In this document: piece by piece, positions 1 through 5,663 of the stretch
Layout of the letters: every line of letters starts with the position of its first letter
Numbering within the stretch: position 1 is the first letter of the stretch
Assembly: GCA_900766795.1 (NCBI GenBank)
Contig: CAAFWX010000062.1
Coordinates: forward strand, 1-6,111
Direction: 5' to 3'
DNA length: 6,111 bases
From: Oscillospiraceae bacterium
GTDB taxonomy: Bacteria; Bacillota_A; Clostridia; Oscillospirales; Ruminococcaceae
The notes under the pieces: model-generated
The model's database searches: none
What the model was told of the DNA's origin: nothing
The model's input: the letters and a program-made list of their open reading frames with translations, nothing else
Program-made: the position numbers and the translations under genes

Positions 1-323
1 CCCCCTTTTCCCCTCTCCCTCTCCCCCTTTGCCGATTTTTCGGAGCAGGTAGTGAAAAGGTTAGTACTTGAATTGTTCGTGGCATGAACGTTTTCTCACG
101 CAGGAAATGGCACCATTAAATGGAATGGGTTTTCTCCCGCAAGTTAGACTAGCGCCCCCGAAAACCGCATTTCAATACAAACCTGCGGGCGAAAACGCTG
201 CCACTTAAAATGCGCCATTTCCTGCGTGGATTTACGTTCATGGCGCTGATAATTCAAGCGGTCAACATTTCCACTTAGTGCTAAAGAAAAGCTGACAAAG
301 GGGGGGGGTTAAGGAAAAAGGGG
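1..323. repeat. Long imperfect inverted repeat, possible non-autonomous element
   Basis: The left half, read forward, matches the reverse complement of the right half. An ungapped alignment by eye of 67-147 with the complement of 178-258 gives about 58 matches in 81 positions. It includes a perfect 15-base block, CACGCAGGAAATGGC (97-111 against 214-228), and a perfect 9-base block, CATGAACGT (83-91 against 234-242). Similarity continues outward with small gaps to the pyrimidine-rich start (CCCCCTTTTCC) and its purine-rich counterpart at about 295-323 (GGAAAAAGGGGG). The unpaired centre is about 148-177. The many mismatches argue against a fold-back library or assembly artefact, which would be near perfect. 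No transposase or long ORF lies inside. It may extend past the left edge. It could be a MITE-like element or a structured non-coding RNA; which one is not decidable here. Confidence 0.75.
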
Positions 324-353
324 GTGCGGGGGAGAAAACCTAAAGGGCGGGGG
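300..353 (+). other. G-run cluster with quadruplex potential
   Basis: The plus strand carries G9 (300-308), G5 (320-324), G5 (328-332), G3 (345-347) and G5 (349-353). The last four runs are separated by loops of 3, 12 and 1 bases, so a long-loop G-quadruplex could compete with the hairpin at 325-413. The 12-base loop exceeds the usual strict limit of 7, so this is only potential. The G9 tract is also a likely site of length error in sequencing or of slippage in the cell. Confidence 0.4.
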
Positions 354-413
354 AAATGTCAGCTTTTGTCGGATTTGTATTTTCCCCCGCCCTTTTGGTG
401 TTCATCCCCCGCA
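325..413. repeat. G/C-tract inverted repeat (hairpin)
   Basis: The arms are 325-357 and 379-413, with a loop of about 21 bases. The core is a perfect 15-base match, AAAGGGCGGGGGAAA (342-356), to its complement at 381-395. The outer ends, TGCGGGGGA and TCCCCCGCA, also pair, with mismatches in between. It directly abuts the larger inverted repeat on its left and the tandem repeat on its right. There is no U-tract after the stem on either strand, so it is not a standard terminator. Its function is unknown. Confidence 0.7.
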
Positions 414-414
414 T

Positions 415-586
415 GCGAGAAAACATTGTAAATAAAAAGGCTCCTAAGCGCCGAAGAAAAGCGCACCATAAATCTATATAGCGAGAAAACATTGTTAATC
501 CAAAAGCGCCTAAACGTCGAAGCAAAGCGCACAATAAATCTAAAGAGCGAGAAAACATTGTTAATCTAAAAAGAAAACTTCGAGAG
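415..586. repeat. 66-bp tandem repeat, 2.6 copies, 22-codon period
   Basis: Copy 1 (415-480) and copy 2 (481-546) are 66 bases each and agree at 55 of 66 positions by eye. A third, partial copy starts at 547, matches copy 2 for its first 20 bases, then degenerates. All copies begin GCGAGAAAACATTGT. The period is a multiple of three. On the plus strand an ATG at 413 opens a frame reading MRENIVNKKAPKRRRK, which stops at TAG (479-481). The same frame continues through copy 2 (RENIVNPKAPKRRSK) and copy 3 (RENIVNLKRKLRE) to TAA at 587-589. Six of the 11 differences between copies 1 and 2 fall at third codon positions of this frame, and five of those are synonymous. The minus strand is also open with the same codon phase, so the coding strand, if any, is unresolved. 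No good ribosome binding site precedes 413. It could be a decayed basic repeat protein or a non-coding repeat. Confidence 0.7.
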
Positions 587-591
587 TAATG

Positions 592-627
592 ATATAAAAT
601 TCGCCGCCCTTGATTTACAAAGGCGGC
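592..627 (-). terminator. Intrinsic terminator of the glg operon
   Basis: On the minus strand, 31 bases after the glgD stop, GCCGCCTTTG (627-618) pairs with CAAGGGCGGC (612-603) around a 5-base loop. This gives a 10-bp stem with one G-U pair. It is followed by GAATTTTATAT, a modest U-tract. On the plus strand the same stem is followed by TATTCTTATT, so weak bidirectional action is possible and could also stop any transcript coming from the repeat block. Confidence 0.75.
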
Positions 628-658
628 TATTCTTATTCGGTTATGCAAGCGCAGCGTA

Positions 659-1783
659 TTATACTACGGCGCCCTTTGTTATGTAGACGGGGTAATCGGC
701 GGAGCCTGTGATGGTGCGGTTCTTGGAAACGGTTACTTCCTTGTCGGTGATGACGTTGATAACGCCTGCCTTTTCCTCGATAACTGCACCCTGCATTACG
801 ATTGCGTTCTTGATTACAGCGCCCTTGCCAACCTTTACGCCGCGGAACAGAATCGAGTTCTCAACCGTGCCGTCGATGATGCAGCCGTCAGCAATGAGCG
901 AGCCTTTAACCGCGCAGTCAATGCCGTACTTCGCGGGAGCAACATCGCGAACCTTGGTGTAGATGGGAGTTTCGAGAGAGAATACCTCGCGGGAGATAGC
1001 CCTGTTCATCATGTCCATGTTAGCCTTGTAGTAGGTCTTCATGGAGTCGATAATCTCATAGTACTTCTCGTACTTGTAGCCGCAAACCTTGAAATCGTGA
1101 AGCTTATGCTGGAGAATGTCTGTTTCAAAGCTGTAAAGGCTGCGGCACTCGCTCTCGCGGATAATGTCCTCGAGGAACTGTCTGCGCATAACGTAGATGT
1201 TGAGCGCAACGTTCATTTCGCCGCTGATTGCGGGTCTTGCCAGAACATCGTATACAACGTTCTCCTCGTCTACGCACAGAACGGTCTGAGCCATTGCTCT
1301 TTCAGCAGGGTAAACGCCTCTGCCGTATACGCAGGTGATGTCAGCGCCGCTCTTCTCGTGAGCGTCAACAACGGGCTTTAAGTCCATGTTGATAACGAGG
1401 TTGGAGTCGGACATAACAACATACTCCGCGTTGGATTCCTTGATGAACTCCAGCGCGCCCGAAAGAGCCTCCATGCGTCCGCGGTACATTCCGCTGCCCT
1501 CTCTGCCGTAGGGGGGCAGGATATGCAGACCGCCTGTCTTTCTTGCCAAATCCCACTCAGAACCCATTCCGAGGTGGTTCATGAGAGAGTAGTAATTCTG
1601 CTTGGTGATGATACCAACCTGTGTGATTCCCGAATTAACCATGCTGGAAAGGGGGAAGTCGATAAGGCGATACTTGCTTCCGAAAGGAACGCTCGCCATA
1701 GCTCTTGCCTTTGTCAGCTCGGGAAGTGTCTGCTCGTGCATATTAGCAAAAATCAGACCTAATACGTTTGCCATACTTGCCAT
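659..1783 (-). CDS. glgD: GlgD, glucose-1-phosphate adenylyltransferase family regulatory subunit
   Basis: GlgD is the non-catalytic paralogue of ADP-glucose pyrophosphorylase, which in Firmicutes pairs with GlgC and raises its activity (family knowledge). Counting from ATG 1783 it has 374 residues: a nucleotidyltransferase-like Rossmann domain, then a left-handed beta-helix from about residue 280. Visible family blocks are IFANMHEQTLPELT (residues 11-24), SVPFGSKYRLIDFPLSSMVNSGIT, and GGLHILPPYGREGSGMYRG. The nucleotide loop GGxGSR of GlgC is replaced by the ANMHE stretch. The catalytic SGDH of GlgC reads DSNL here, and the FAEKP sugar-phosphate motif reads VLARP, so catalysis is probably lost. 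A longer frame opens at GTG 1795, but that start abuts the ribosome binding site. ATG 1783 sits 13 bases after AGGA and is preferred; ATG 1774 is the other option and fits the family N-terminus. It begins shortly after the glgC stop, so the two are co-transcribed and perhaps translationally coupled. Confidence 0.93.
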   Translation of the reverse strand: MASMANVLGLIFANMHEQTLPELTKARAMASVPFGSKYRLIDFPLSSMVNSGITQVGIITKQNYYSLMNHLGMGSEWDLARKTGGLHILPPYGREGSGMYRGRMEALSGALEFIKESNAEYVVMSDSNLVINMDLKPVVDAHEKSGADITCVYGRGVYPAERAMAQTVLCVDEENVVYDVLARPAISGEMNVALNIYVMRRQFLEDIIRESECRSLYSFETDILQHKLHDFKVCGYKYEKYYEIIDSMKTYYKANMDMMNRAISREVFSLETPIYTKVRDVAPAKYGIDCAVKGSLIADGCIIDGTVENSILFRGVKVGKGAVIKNAIVMQGAVIEEKAGVINVITDKEVTVSKNRTITGSADYPVYITKGAVV

Positions 1784-1796
1784 ACTATCAAACACG

Positions 1797-1803
1797 TCCT
1801 TTC
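1797..1803 (-). promoter_or_regulatory. Ribosome binding site of glgD
   Basis: GAAAGGA on the minus strand follows the glgC TAA (1806-1804) with no gap. The distance to GTG 1795 is about one base, which is too short. To ATG 1783 it is 13 bases, and to ATG 1774 it is 22. The site therefore favours ATG 1783, although the spacing is long for a strong start. Confidence 0.5.
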
Positions 1804-3009
1804 TTATATATCCTTAGAAATCATAGCCTTAGGCGGAGCTACTGCCTTGTCGGAAACGTTCACATTGTGACCGATAACCGCAACTCCCCAGCTGTCCTTA
1901 TCTTCAACCAACTCGGGTCTTTCGCCGATGTGCGCGCCCTCGCCGATAACGCAGTTCTCGCCCACGATAGCGTACTCGATAACAGCGCCCTTCTTGATAA
2001 CGGAGTTCGGCATAACGATACTGTCGCGAACGATTGCGCCCTCCTCAACGGTAACTCCCGCAAATAACACGGAGAAGTCAATCATACCGTTAATCTCGCA
2101 GCCCTCTGCTACCATAGAGTTTTCAATCTTGCTTGCGGGGCCTGCATAGTGGGGAGGCATTACGGGGTTTCTGGAGTAAATCTTCCAGCTGTCGTCCAGC
2201 AGGTCGAGCGGAACGTTCGGGTCGAGAACGTCCATGTTTGCTTCCCACAGGGAGTCGATGGTTCCGACGTCCTTCCAGTAGCCGTCGAAGTGGTAAGCCA
2301 TCATCTTCTCCTTGTTTTCGAGCATTGCGGGAATGATGTTCTTGCCGAAGTCCTTGGTTGCGCCCTCGTCGTTCTCGTTGTCGATGAGGTACTGGCGAAG
2401 CTTTGCCCATGTGAATACATAGATACCCATGGAAGCAAGGTTGGACTTAGGCTCCTTGGGCTTCTCTGCGAACTCGTAGATGGTGCCGTCCTCGTTTGCG
2501 CTCATGATACCGAAGCGGGGAGCCTCCTCCCACGGAACCTCGAGAACCGCAATTGTAGCGTCAGCGTTGTTCTGCTTGTGGAAGTCAACCATCTTTGCAT
2601 AGTCCATCTTGTAGATGTGGTCGCCCGAAAGGATAACCACATACTCGGGGTTGTAGCGGTCAACAAATCCGATGTTCTGATAGATAGCGTTTGCCGTGCC
2701 GGAGTACCATGCCTTGCCTGCTGCGGTTTCATAGGGGGGAAGAACGTGCACGCCGCCGTGCGCTCTGTCCAGACCCCACGGCTGACCGTTGCCTATGTAC
2801 TCGTTCAGCACCAGCGGCTGATACTGTGTGAGCACACCTACGGTGTCAATGCCGGAGTTTACGCAGTTAGAGAGCGGGAAATCAATAATCCTGTACTTTC
2901 CGCCGTAGGGTACGGCGGGCTTCGCCATGTCCTGAGTCAGCGCGTAAAGACGGCTGCCCTGACCGCCTGCAAGCAGCATGGCTACACATTCTTTTTTAAT
3001 GTGGTTCAT
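1804..3009 (-). CDS. glgC: GlgC, glucose-1-phosphate adenylyltransferase (ADP-glucose pyrophosphorylase)
   Basis: GlgC catalyses ATP + glucose-1-phosphate to ADP-glucose + pyrophosphate, the committed cytosolic step of bacterial glycogen synthesis. The protein has 401 residues, full length for the family. Motifs seen in order are: nucleotide loop [10 protein letters not shown] (12-21); [25 protein letters not shown] with the conserved Lys at 30; GGVHVLPPY (85-93); [12 protein letters not shown] (101-112); [10 protein letters not shown] (128-137) with the presumed catalytic Asp130; FAEKPKEP (180-187) with the glucose-1-phosphate Lys183; and [10 protein letters not shown] (241-250). The C-terminal third (about 290-385) shows hexapeptide-like repeats typical of the left-handed beta-helix that carries allosteric and subunit contacts. 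ATG 3009 has a strong AGGAGG six bases upstream. It lies 94 bases after glgB, with glgD immediately downstream, so the likely functional unit is a GlgC/GlgD heterotetramer. Confidence 0.97.
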   Translation of the reverse strand: MNHIKKECVAMLLAGGQGSRLYALTQDMAKPAVPYGGKYRIIDFPLSNCVNSGIDTVGVLTQYQPLVLNEYIGNGQPWGLDRAHGGVHVLPPYETAAGKAWYSGTANAIYQNIGFVDRYNPEYVVILSGDHIYKMDYAKMVDFHKQNNADATIAVLEVPWEEAPRFGIMSANEDGTIYEFAEKPKEPKSNLASMGIYVFTWAKLRQYLIDNENDEGATKDFGKNIIPAMLENKEKMMAYHFDGYWKDVGTIDSLWEANMDVLDPNVPLDLLDDSWKIYSRNPVMPPHYAGPASKIENSMVAEGCEINGMIDFSVLFAGVTVEEGAIVRDSIVMPNSVIKKGAVIEYAIVGENCVIGEGAHIGERPELVEDKDSWGVAVIGHNVNVSDKAVAPPKAMISKDI

Positions 3010-3015
3010 ATATTT

Positions 3016-3021
3016 CCTCCT
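3016..3021 (-). promoter_or_regulatory. Ribosome binding site of glgC
   Basis: AGGAGG on the minus strand ends six bases before ATG 3009. This is a strong, well-spaced Shine-Dalgarno and fixes the glgC start. A small GGTC/GACC stem (3028-3040) lies just upstream of it. Confidence 0.85.
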
Positions 3022-3060
3022 GTCCTCGGTCTTTCTGACCTTGTATTCTGATTTATTTCG

Positions 3061-3080
3061 CAGAGCGCATTCGCGGTCTG
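3061..3080 (-). other. Small hairpin in the glgB-glgC spacer
   Basis: CAGAGCGC and GCGGTCTG pair with one internal mismatch around a 4-base loop. It lies 24 bases after the glgB stop. No U-tract follows on the minus strand, so it is not a terminator. It could protect or delimit mRNA ends between glgB and glgC, which is inference only. I saw no convincing internal promoter in this 94-base spacer. Confidence 0.35.
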
Positions 3081-3103
3081 TGGTTTACATTCTGTTTGGC
3101 AGC

Positions 3104-5311
3104 TTAGCCCTTCTTGTCGGCTGCCGCAGCCTTTGCGGGTTTCTCCTCAGCCTTTGCGGGCTTCTCTGCCTTTACGGATTTTTCTTCCGTCTTTGCGGGC
3201 TTCTCCGCAGCCTTTTCAGCCTTGGCGGGCTTCTCCGCAGGCTTTTCAGCCTTAGCGGGCTTTTCGGGCTTCTTTACAGGGGACTTCGCGGGCTTTTCCT
3301 TGACAGGCGCCGCCTTTTCCTCTGCGGGAGCTGTGGTCGCTTCGGGAGCGTTCTCGGCTTCCTCCGCTTTCTTTGCGGCTTCCTCAGCCTTTTGCGCCTC
3401 AAGCACGCTCGGGGGAGTGCGCTTGTTCTTGATGGTGAAATACATCACCGACATGGGCGGCAGGTCAAGGGTAATTCGATACTGCTCGCTGTGCATGGGA
3501 TTTTCCTGCGCGGTCAGCGTGCCGTTGGTGACGCCCGTTCCGCCGTACTTAACGTCGTCGGAGTTAAACACTTCAACATAGTCGGCATAGTAGGGAACGC
3601 CGATATCGTATACCTCGTGTCTTACGGGCTGGAAGTTGCACACGCAGATAACCTCGTCCTTTGCGCGGGAAATTCTTCTGAAAGCGATAACGCTGTTAGC
3701 GTTGTCCTCGGCGCTAATCCAGTGGAAGCCCTCCCAGCCTGTGTCGCAATCCCACATCGCGGGGGTTTCCTTGTAGAATTTATTCAAATCCTTGACATAT
3801 TCGTGCAGCTTGTAGTGCGGCTCGAACTCCAGAACCTCCCAGTCAAGCTGGGTCTGGAAGTTCCACTCCTTGTACTGGGCAAATTCCTGTCCCATGAACA
3901 TCAGCTTCTTGCCGGGGTGAGCCGCCATGTAGCCGAGGAACGTTCTCATGGAGTTGAAGCGGTATTCTCTCGGACCGCCCATCTTGTCAAGCATCGAGCA
4001 CTTTCCGTAAACCACCTCGTCGTGGCTTATGGGGAGTATGTAGTTCTCCGAGAAAGCGTAGTAGAACGAGAATGTGAGCAGGTTGTGGTTGTAGGGTCTG
4101 CCGAGCGGATCCATGCTCATGTAGCGCAGCATGTCGTTCATCCAGCCCATGTTCCACTTGAAGTTGAAACCAAGTCCGCCGATGTCCGCAGGCTTTGTTA
4201 CCAGCGGCCACGCGGTGGATTCCTCCGCAATCATCATGATGTTGGGGTGCTCCTTGAACAGCGCGGTGTTCAGCTTCTGGAGGAACGCAACCGCCTCAAG
4301 GTTCTCGTGACCGCCCTTGGAGTTGGCTCTCCATTCGCCGTCGCGGCGGTCGTAGTCAAGGTAGAGCATTGAAGCCACAGCGTCAACTCTTAGTCCGTCA
4401 ACGTGATACTTCTCAATCCAGTAGTTCGCGTTGGAAACAAGGAAGCTTTGCACCTCGGGCTTGCCCCAGTCGAAAACGTGAGTGCCCCAATTTTTGTGCT
4501 CGCGCTTCAGCGGGTCGGAGTACTCATAGCAGCTTTCGCCGTCCCATTCATACAAGCCTGCCGCGTCTTTGGGGAAGTGCGCGGGAACCCAGTCAATGAT
4601 GACGCCGATTCCTGCCGCATGGCACTTGTTCACGAAGCTCATGAAATCGTGCGGAGTGCCGAAGCGCGACGTGGGCGCGTAGTAGCCTATCTGCTGATAG
4701 CCCCAGCTTCCGTCAAACGGATACTCTCCGATGGGCATAAGCTCCACATGGGTGTAGCCCATCTCCTTGACGTAGGGAATAAGCGCGTCGGCAAACTGGT
4801 CGTAGCTTAGGTATTTCTCGCCGTTCTTCCTCCATGAACCGATGTTCACTTCATAGATATTCGCGGGGCTGTCATAAATATTCTTCTTCGCAAGCGCCTG
4901 CCGATAATCCGAATCAGTCCACTTGAAGCCCTCGATGTCGTAGAATTTTGTCGCGGTGTTGGGGCGCTCCTCCATGTGATAGCCGTAGGGGTCAGCCTTA
5001 AGCTTTATCAGACCGTCGGGCGCTTCTACGCTGTATTTGTAGTTGTCGAACTGCTTGATTCCGGGGATAAACAGCTCCCAGATTCCGCCGTCGCTTATCT
5101 TGTTCATGAAACTTCGGGTTCTGTCCCAGTGGTTGAAGTCGCCGACAACGCTCACAGAACGCGCATGCGGCGCCCACGCTCTGAAAACAACGCCGCTCTT
5201 TCCGTTCACGGTATCCTTGTGAGAACCGAAGAACTCGTAGCAGTGAGCGTTCTCGCCGCGGTGGAAAAGATACAGCGGAACCTCATATTTTTCGGGCATT
5301 TTTATTGCCAT
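3104..5311 (-). CDS. glgB: GlgB, 1,4-alpha-glucan branching enzyme with Lys/Ala/Glu/Pro-rich C-terminal tail
   Basis: GlgB cleaves alpha-1,4 glucan chains and rejoins them as alpha-1,6 branches (GH13 family), acting in the cytosol on nascent glycogen. The protein has 735 residues. A CBM48-type beta-sandwich (about 20-115, with FRAWAPHARSVSVVGDFNHW at 43-62) precedes the GH13 barrel. Catalytic motifs are DWVPAHFP (240-247), GLRVDAVASMLY with nucleophile Asp310, MIAEEST with acid/base Glu363, and ISHDE with His430-Asp431. The final beta domain ends near YFTIKN (about 629). The extra N-terminal module of the E. coli enzyme is absent, as in many Firmicutes. Residues 631-735 are an added low-complexity tail: first an Ala/Glu-rich, probably helical stretch (636-660), then basic EKPAKAEKPA-type repeats ending DKKG. 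The tail is in frame and ends in TAA, so it belongs to the protein. Its role is unknown. It is the first gene of the glgB-glgC-glgD operon, with a strong AGGAGGT before ATG 5311. Confidence 0.97.
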   Translation of the reverse strand: MAIKMPEKYEVPLYLFHRGENAHCYEFFGSHKDTVNGKSGVVFRAWAPHARSVSVVGDFNHWDRTRSFMNKISDGGIWELFIPGIKQFDNYKYSVEAPDGLIKLKADPYGYHMEERPNTATKFYDIEGFKWTDSDYRQALAKKNIYDSPANIYEVNIGSWRKNGEKYLSYDQFADALIPYVKEMGYTHVELMPIGEYPFDGSWGYQQIGYYAPTSRFGTPHDFMSFVNKCHAAGIGVIIDWVPAHFPKDAAGLYEWDGESCYEYSDPLKREHKNWGTHVFDWGKPEVQSFLVSNANYWIEKYHVDGLRVDAVASMLYLDYDRRDGEWRANSKGGHENLEAVAFLQKLNTALFKEHPNIMMIAEESTAWPLVTKPADIGGLGFNFKWNMGWMNDMLRYMSMDPLGRPYNHNLLTFSFYYAFSENYILPISHDEVVYGKCSMLDKMGGPREYRFNSMRTFLGYMAAHPGKKLMFMGQEFAQYKEWNFQTQLDWEVLEFEPHYKLHEYVKDLNKFYKETPAMWDCDTGWEGFHWISAEDNANSVIAFRRISRAKDEVICVCNFQPVRHEVYDIGVPYYADYVEVFNSDDVKYGGTGVTNGTLTAQENPMHSEQYRITLDLPPMSVMYFTIKNKRTPPSVLEAQKAEEAAKKAEEAENAPEATTAPAEEKAAPVKEKPAKSPVKKPEKPAKAEKPAEKPAKAEKAAEKPAKTEEKSVKAEKPAKAEEKPAKAAAADKKG
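3206..3265 (-). repeat. 30-bp direct repeats encoding EKPAKAEK(P/A)A in the GlgB tail
   Basis: Residues 683-692 and 693-702 of GlgB are tandem 10-residue units, EKPAKAEKPA and EKPAKAEKAA. Their 30-base coding units match at 27 of 30 positions. A third, diverging unit (EKPAKTEEKS) follows at 703, and EKPAKAEEKPAKA at 715-727. The near identity at DNA level suggests recent expansion by slippage or recombination, so tail length may vary between strains. Confidence 0.7.
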
Positions 5312-5318
5312 TTGTGTT

Positions 5319-5325
5319 ACCTCCT
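5319..5325 (-). promoter_or_regulatory. Ribosome binding site of glgB
   Basis: AGGAGGT on the minus strand ends seven bases before ATG 5311. This supports that start rather than the second Met at residue 5. Confidence 0.88.
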
Positions 5326-5398
5326 AAGCAGGATATCAGCCGCGTTTCATCGAAAGCAATCAATTTCAACAAAAAACAAACTGACGAACAATAATTCC

Positions 5399-5418
5399 TT
5401 GTGATTATTGTATCACAA
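5399..5418. promoter_or_regulatory. Operator-like palindrome over the glgB -10 region
   Basis: TTGTGAT (5399-5405) and ATCACAA (5412-5418) are perfect inverted 7-base arms around a 6-base centre. The minus-strand -10 element (5412-5407) falls in the middle, so a bound protein would block RNA polymerase. The half-sites look like those of Crp/Fnr and Rex regulators (TGTGA...TCACA). However, the gap between TGTGA and TCACA is eight bases here, against six in those consensus sites, so the regulator cannot be named. Confidence 0.55.
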
Positions 5419-5435
5419 TGCTCTTTATTTTTCAA
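5407..5435 (-). promoter_or_regulatory. Sigma-A type promoter of the glgBCD operon
   Basis: On the minus strand, -35 TTGAAA (5435-5430) and -10 TACAAT (5412-5407) are separated by exactly 17 bases. Each hexamer differs from consensus at one position. Transcription would start near 5400, giving a leader of about 90 bases before the glgB ATG. No other promoter of comparable quality was seen between spoIIE and glgB. Confidence 0.8.
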
Positions 5436-5548
5436 TAGTTTTGTGGATATTCATGGTTTTGGCTATTTTCAACAGCAGACTTTTGTATATTTTGCACACA
5501 CTTTAACCTTTCCCAATGGTTTTCGGCGGGAATGAACGAATTAGTCAT
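5432..5548 (-). CDS. Possible 38-residue small protein, unrecognised
   Basis: ATG 5548 is preceded by GGAGGT (5558-5553) with a 4-base gap. The frame encodes 38 residues (MTNSFIPAENHWERLKCVQN, then IQKSAVENSQNHEYPQNY) and ends in TGA inside the -35 box of the glgB promoter. It is polar, with no signal peptide or membrane segment, and I recognise no family. The same frame runs back to 5638, but that extension passes through two hairpins and is unlikely. Against it: a likely terminator ends just upstream, and no promoter of its own is evident, so expression would need read-through from spoIIE. The good ribosome binding site is the main support. Confidence 0.27.
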   Translation of the reverse strand: MTNSFIPAENHWERLKCVQNIQKSAVENSQNHEYPQNY

Positions 5549-5561
5549 GCCTACCTCCGCG

Positions 5562-5591
5562 AAAAAGAGCGACACACTTTTGCTGTGTTGC
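5562..5591 (-). terminator. Probable intrinsic terminator after spoIIE
   Basis: On the minus strand GCAACACA (5591-5584) pairs with TGTGTCGC (5576-5569), an 8-bp stem with one wobble pair and a 7-base loop. It is followed immediately by TCTTTTT (5568-5562). It lies about 70 bases after the spoIIE stop. Stem strength is moderate, so some read-through is possible. Confidence 0.6.
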
Positions 5592-5601
5592 GTTAAATCT
5601 A

Positions 5602-5628
5602 TTTGGGGTCGACCCTGCCGACCCCAAA
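5602..5628. repeat. Perfect 10-bp inverted repeat between spoIIE and its terminator
   Basis: TTTGGGGTCG (5602-5611) and CGACCCCAAA (5619-5628) are perfect complements around the loop ACCCTGC. The homopolymer run flanking it lies on the wrong side for termination on either strand: U's precede the stem on the minus strand, and A's follow it on the plus strand. It may be a dispersed palindromic repeat, a 3'-end stability hairpin for spoIIE mRNA, or a protein-binding site. Confidence 0.6.
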
Positions 5629-5663
5629 AAAATTGCATTGCCCCGCAAACCTTGGGATATACC

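Noticed and set aside
1..590. CRISPR array
   Set aside because: The 66-bp units are contiguous, with no unique spacers between short identical repeats, and no cas gene is present.
340..648. 102-codon minus-strand ORF with internal repeats (LTMFSR...LRRLGAF)
   Set aside because: It spans the glg terminator hairpin, the 66-bp tandem repeats and part of the G/C hairpin, has no recognisable domain, and its periodicity simply reflects the DNA repeat. Not called as a gene, though the coding strand of the repeat remains open.
2149..3051. 300-codon plus-strand ORF
   Set aside because: It is antisense to glgC, a clear full-length family member; Val/Leu-rich shadow translation.
3114..3581. Plus-strand ORF rich in Ala, Gly, Phe and Ser, resembling a repetitive secreted protein
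   Set aside because: It is the antisense shadow of the Lys/Ala/Glu/Pro-rich GlgB tail; its AGFSA pattern mirrors the AEKPA repeats.
2978..4372. 464-codon plus-strand ORF with a Leu-rich N-terminal part
   Set aside because: It lies antisense to the whole C-terminal half of glgB, whose catalytic motifs are unambiguous, and shows no family features or ribosome binding site.
5399..5418. Canonical Crp or Rex operator
   Set aside because: The TGTGA-TCACA spacing is 8 bases instead of 6, so it does not meet either consensus; kept only as an unnamed palindrome.
5602..5628. Rho-independent terminator of spoIIE
   Set aside because: On the minus strand the T-run precedes the stem and does not follow it; the hairpin at 5569-5591 followed by TCTTTTT is the better candidate.
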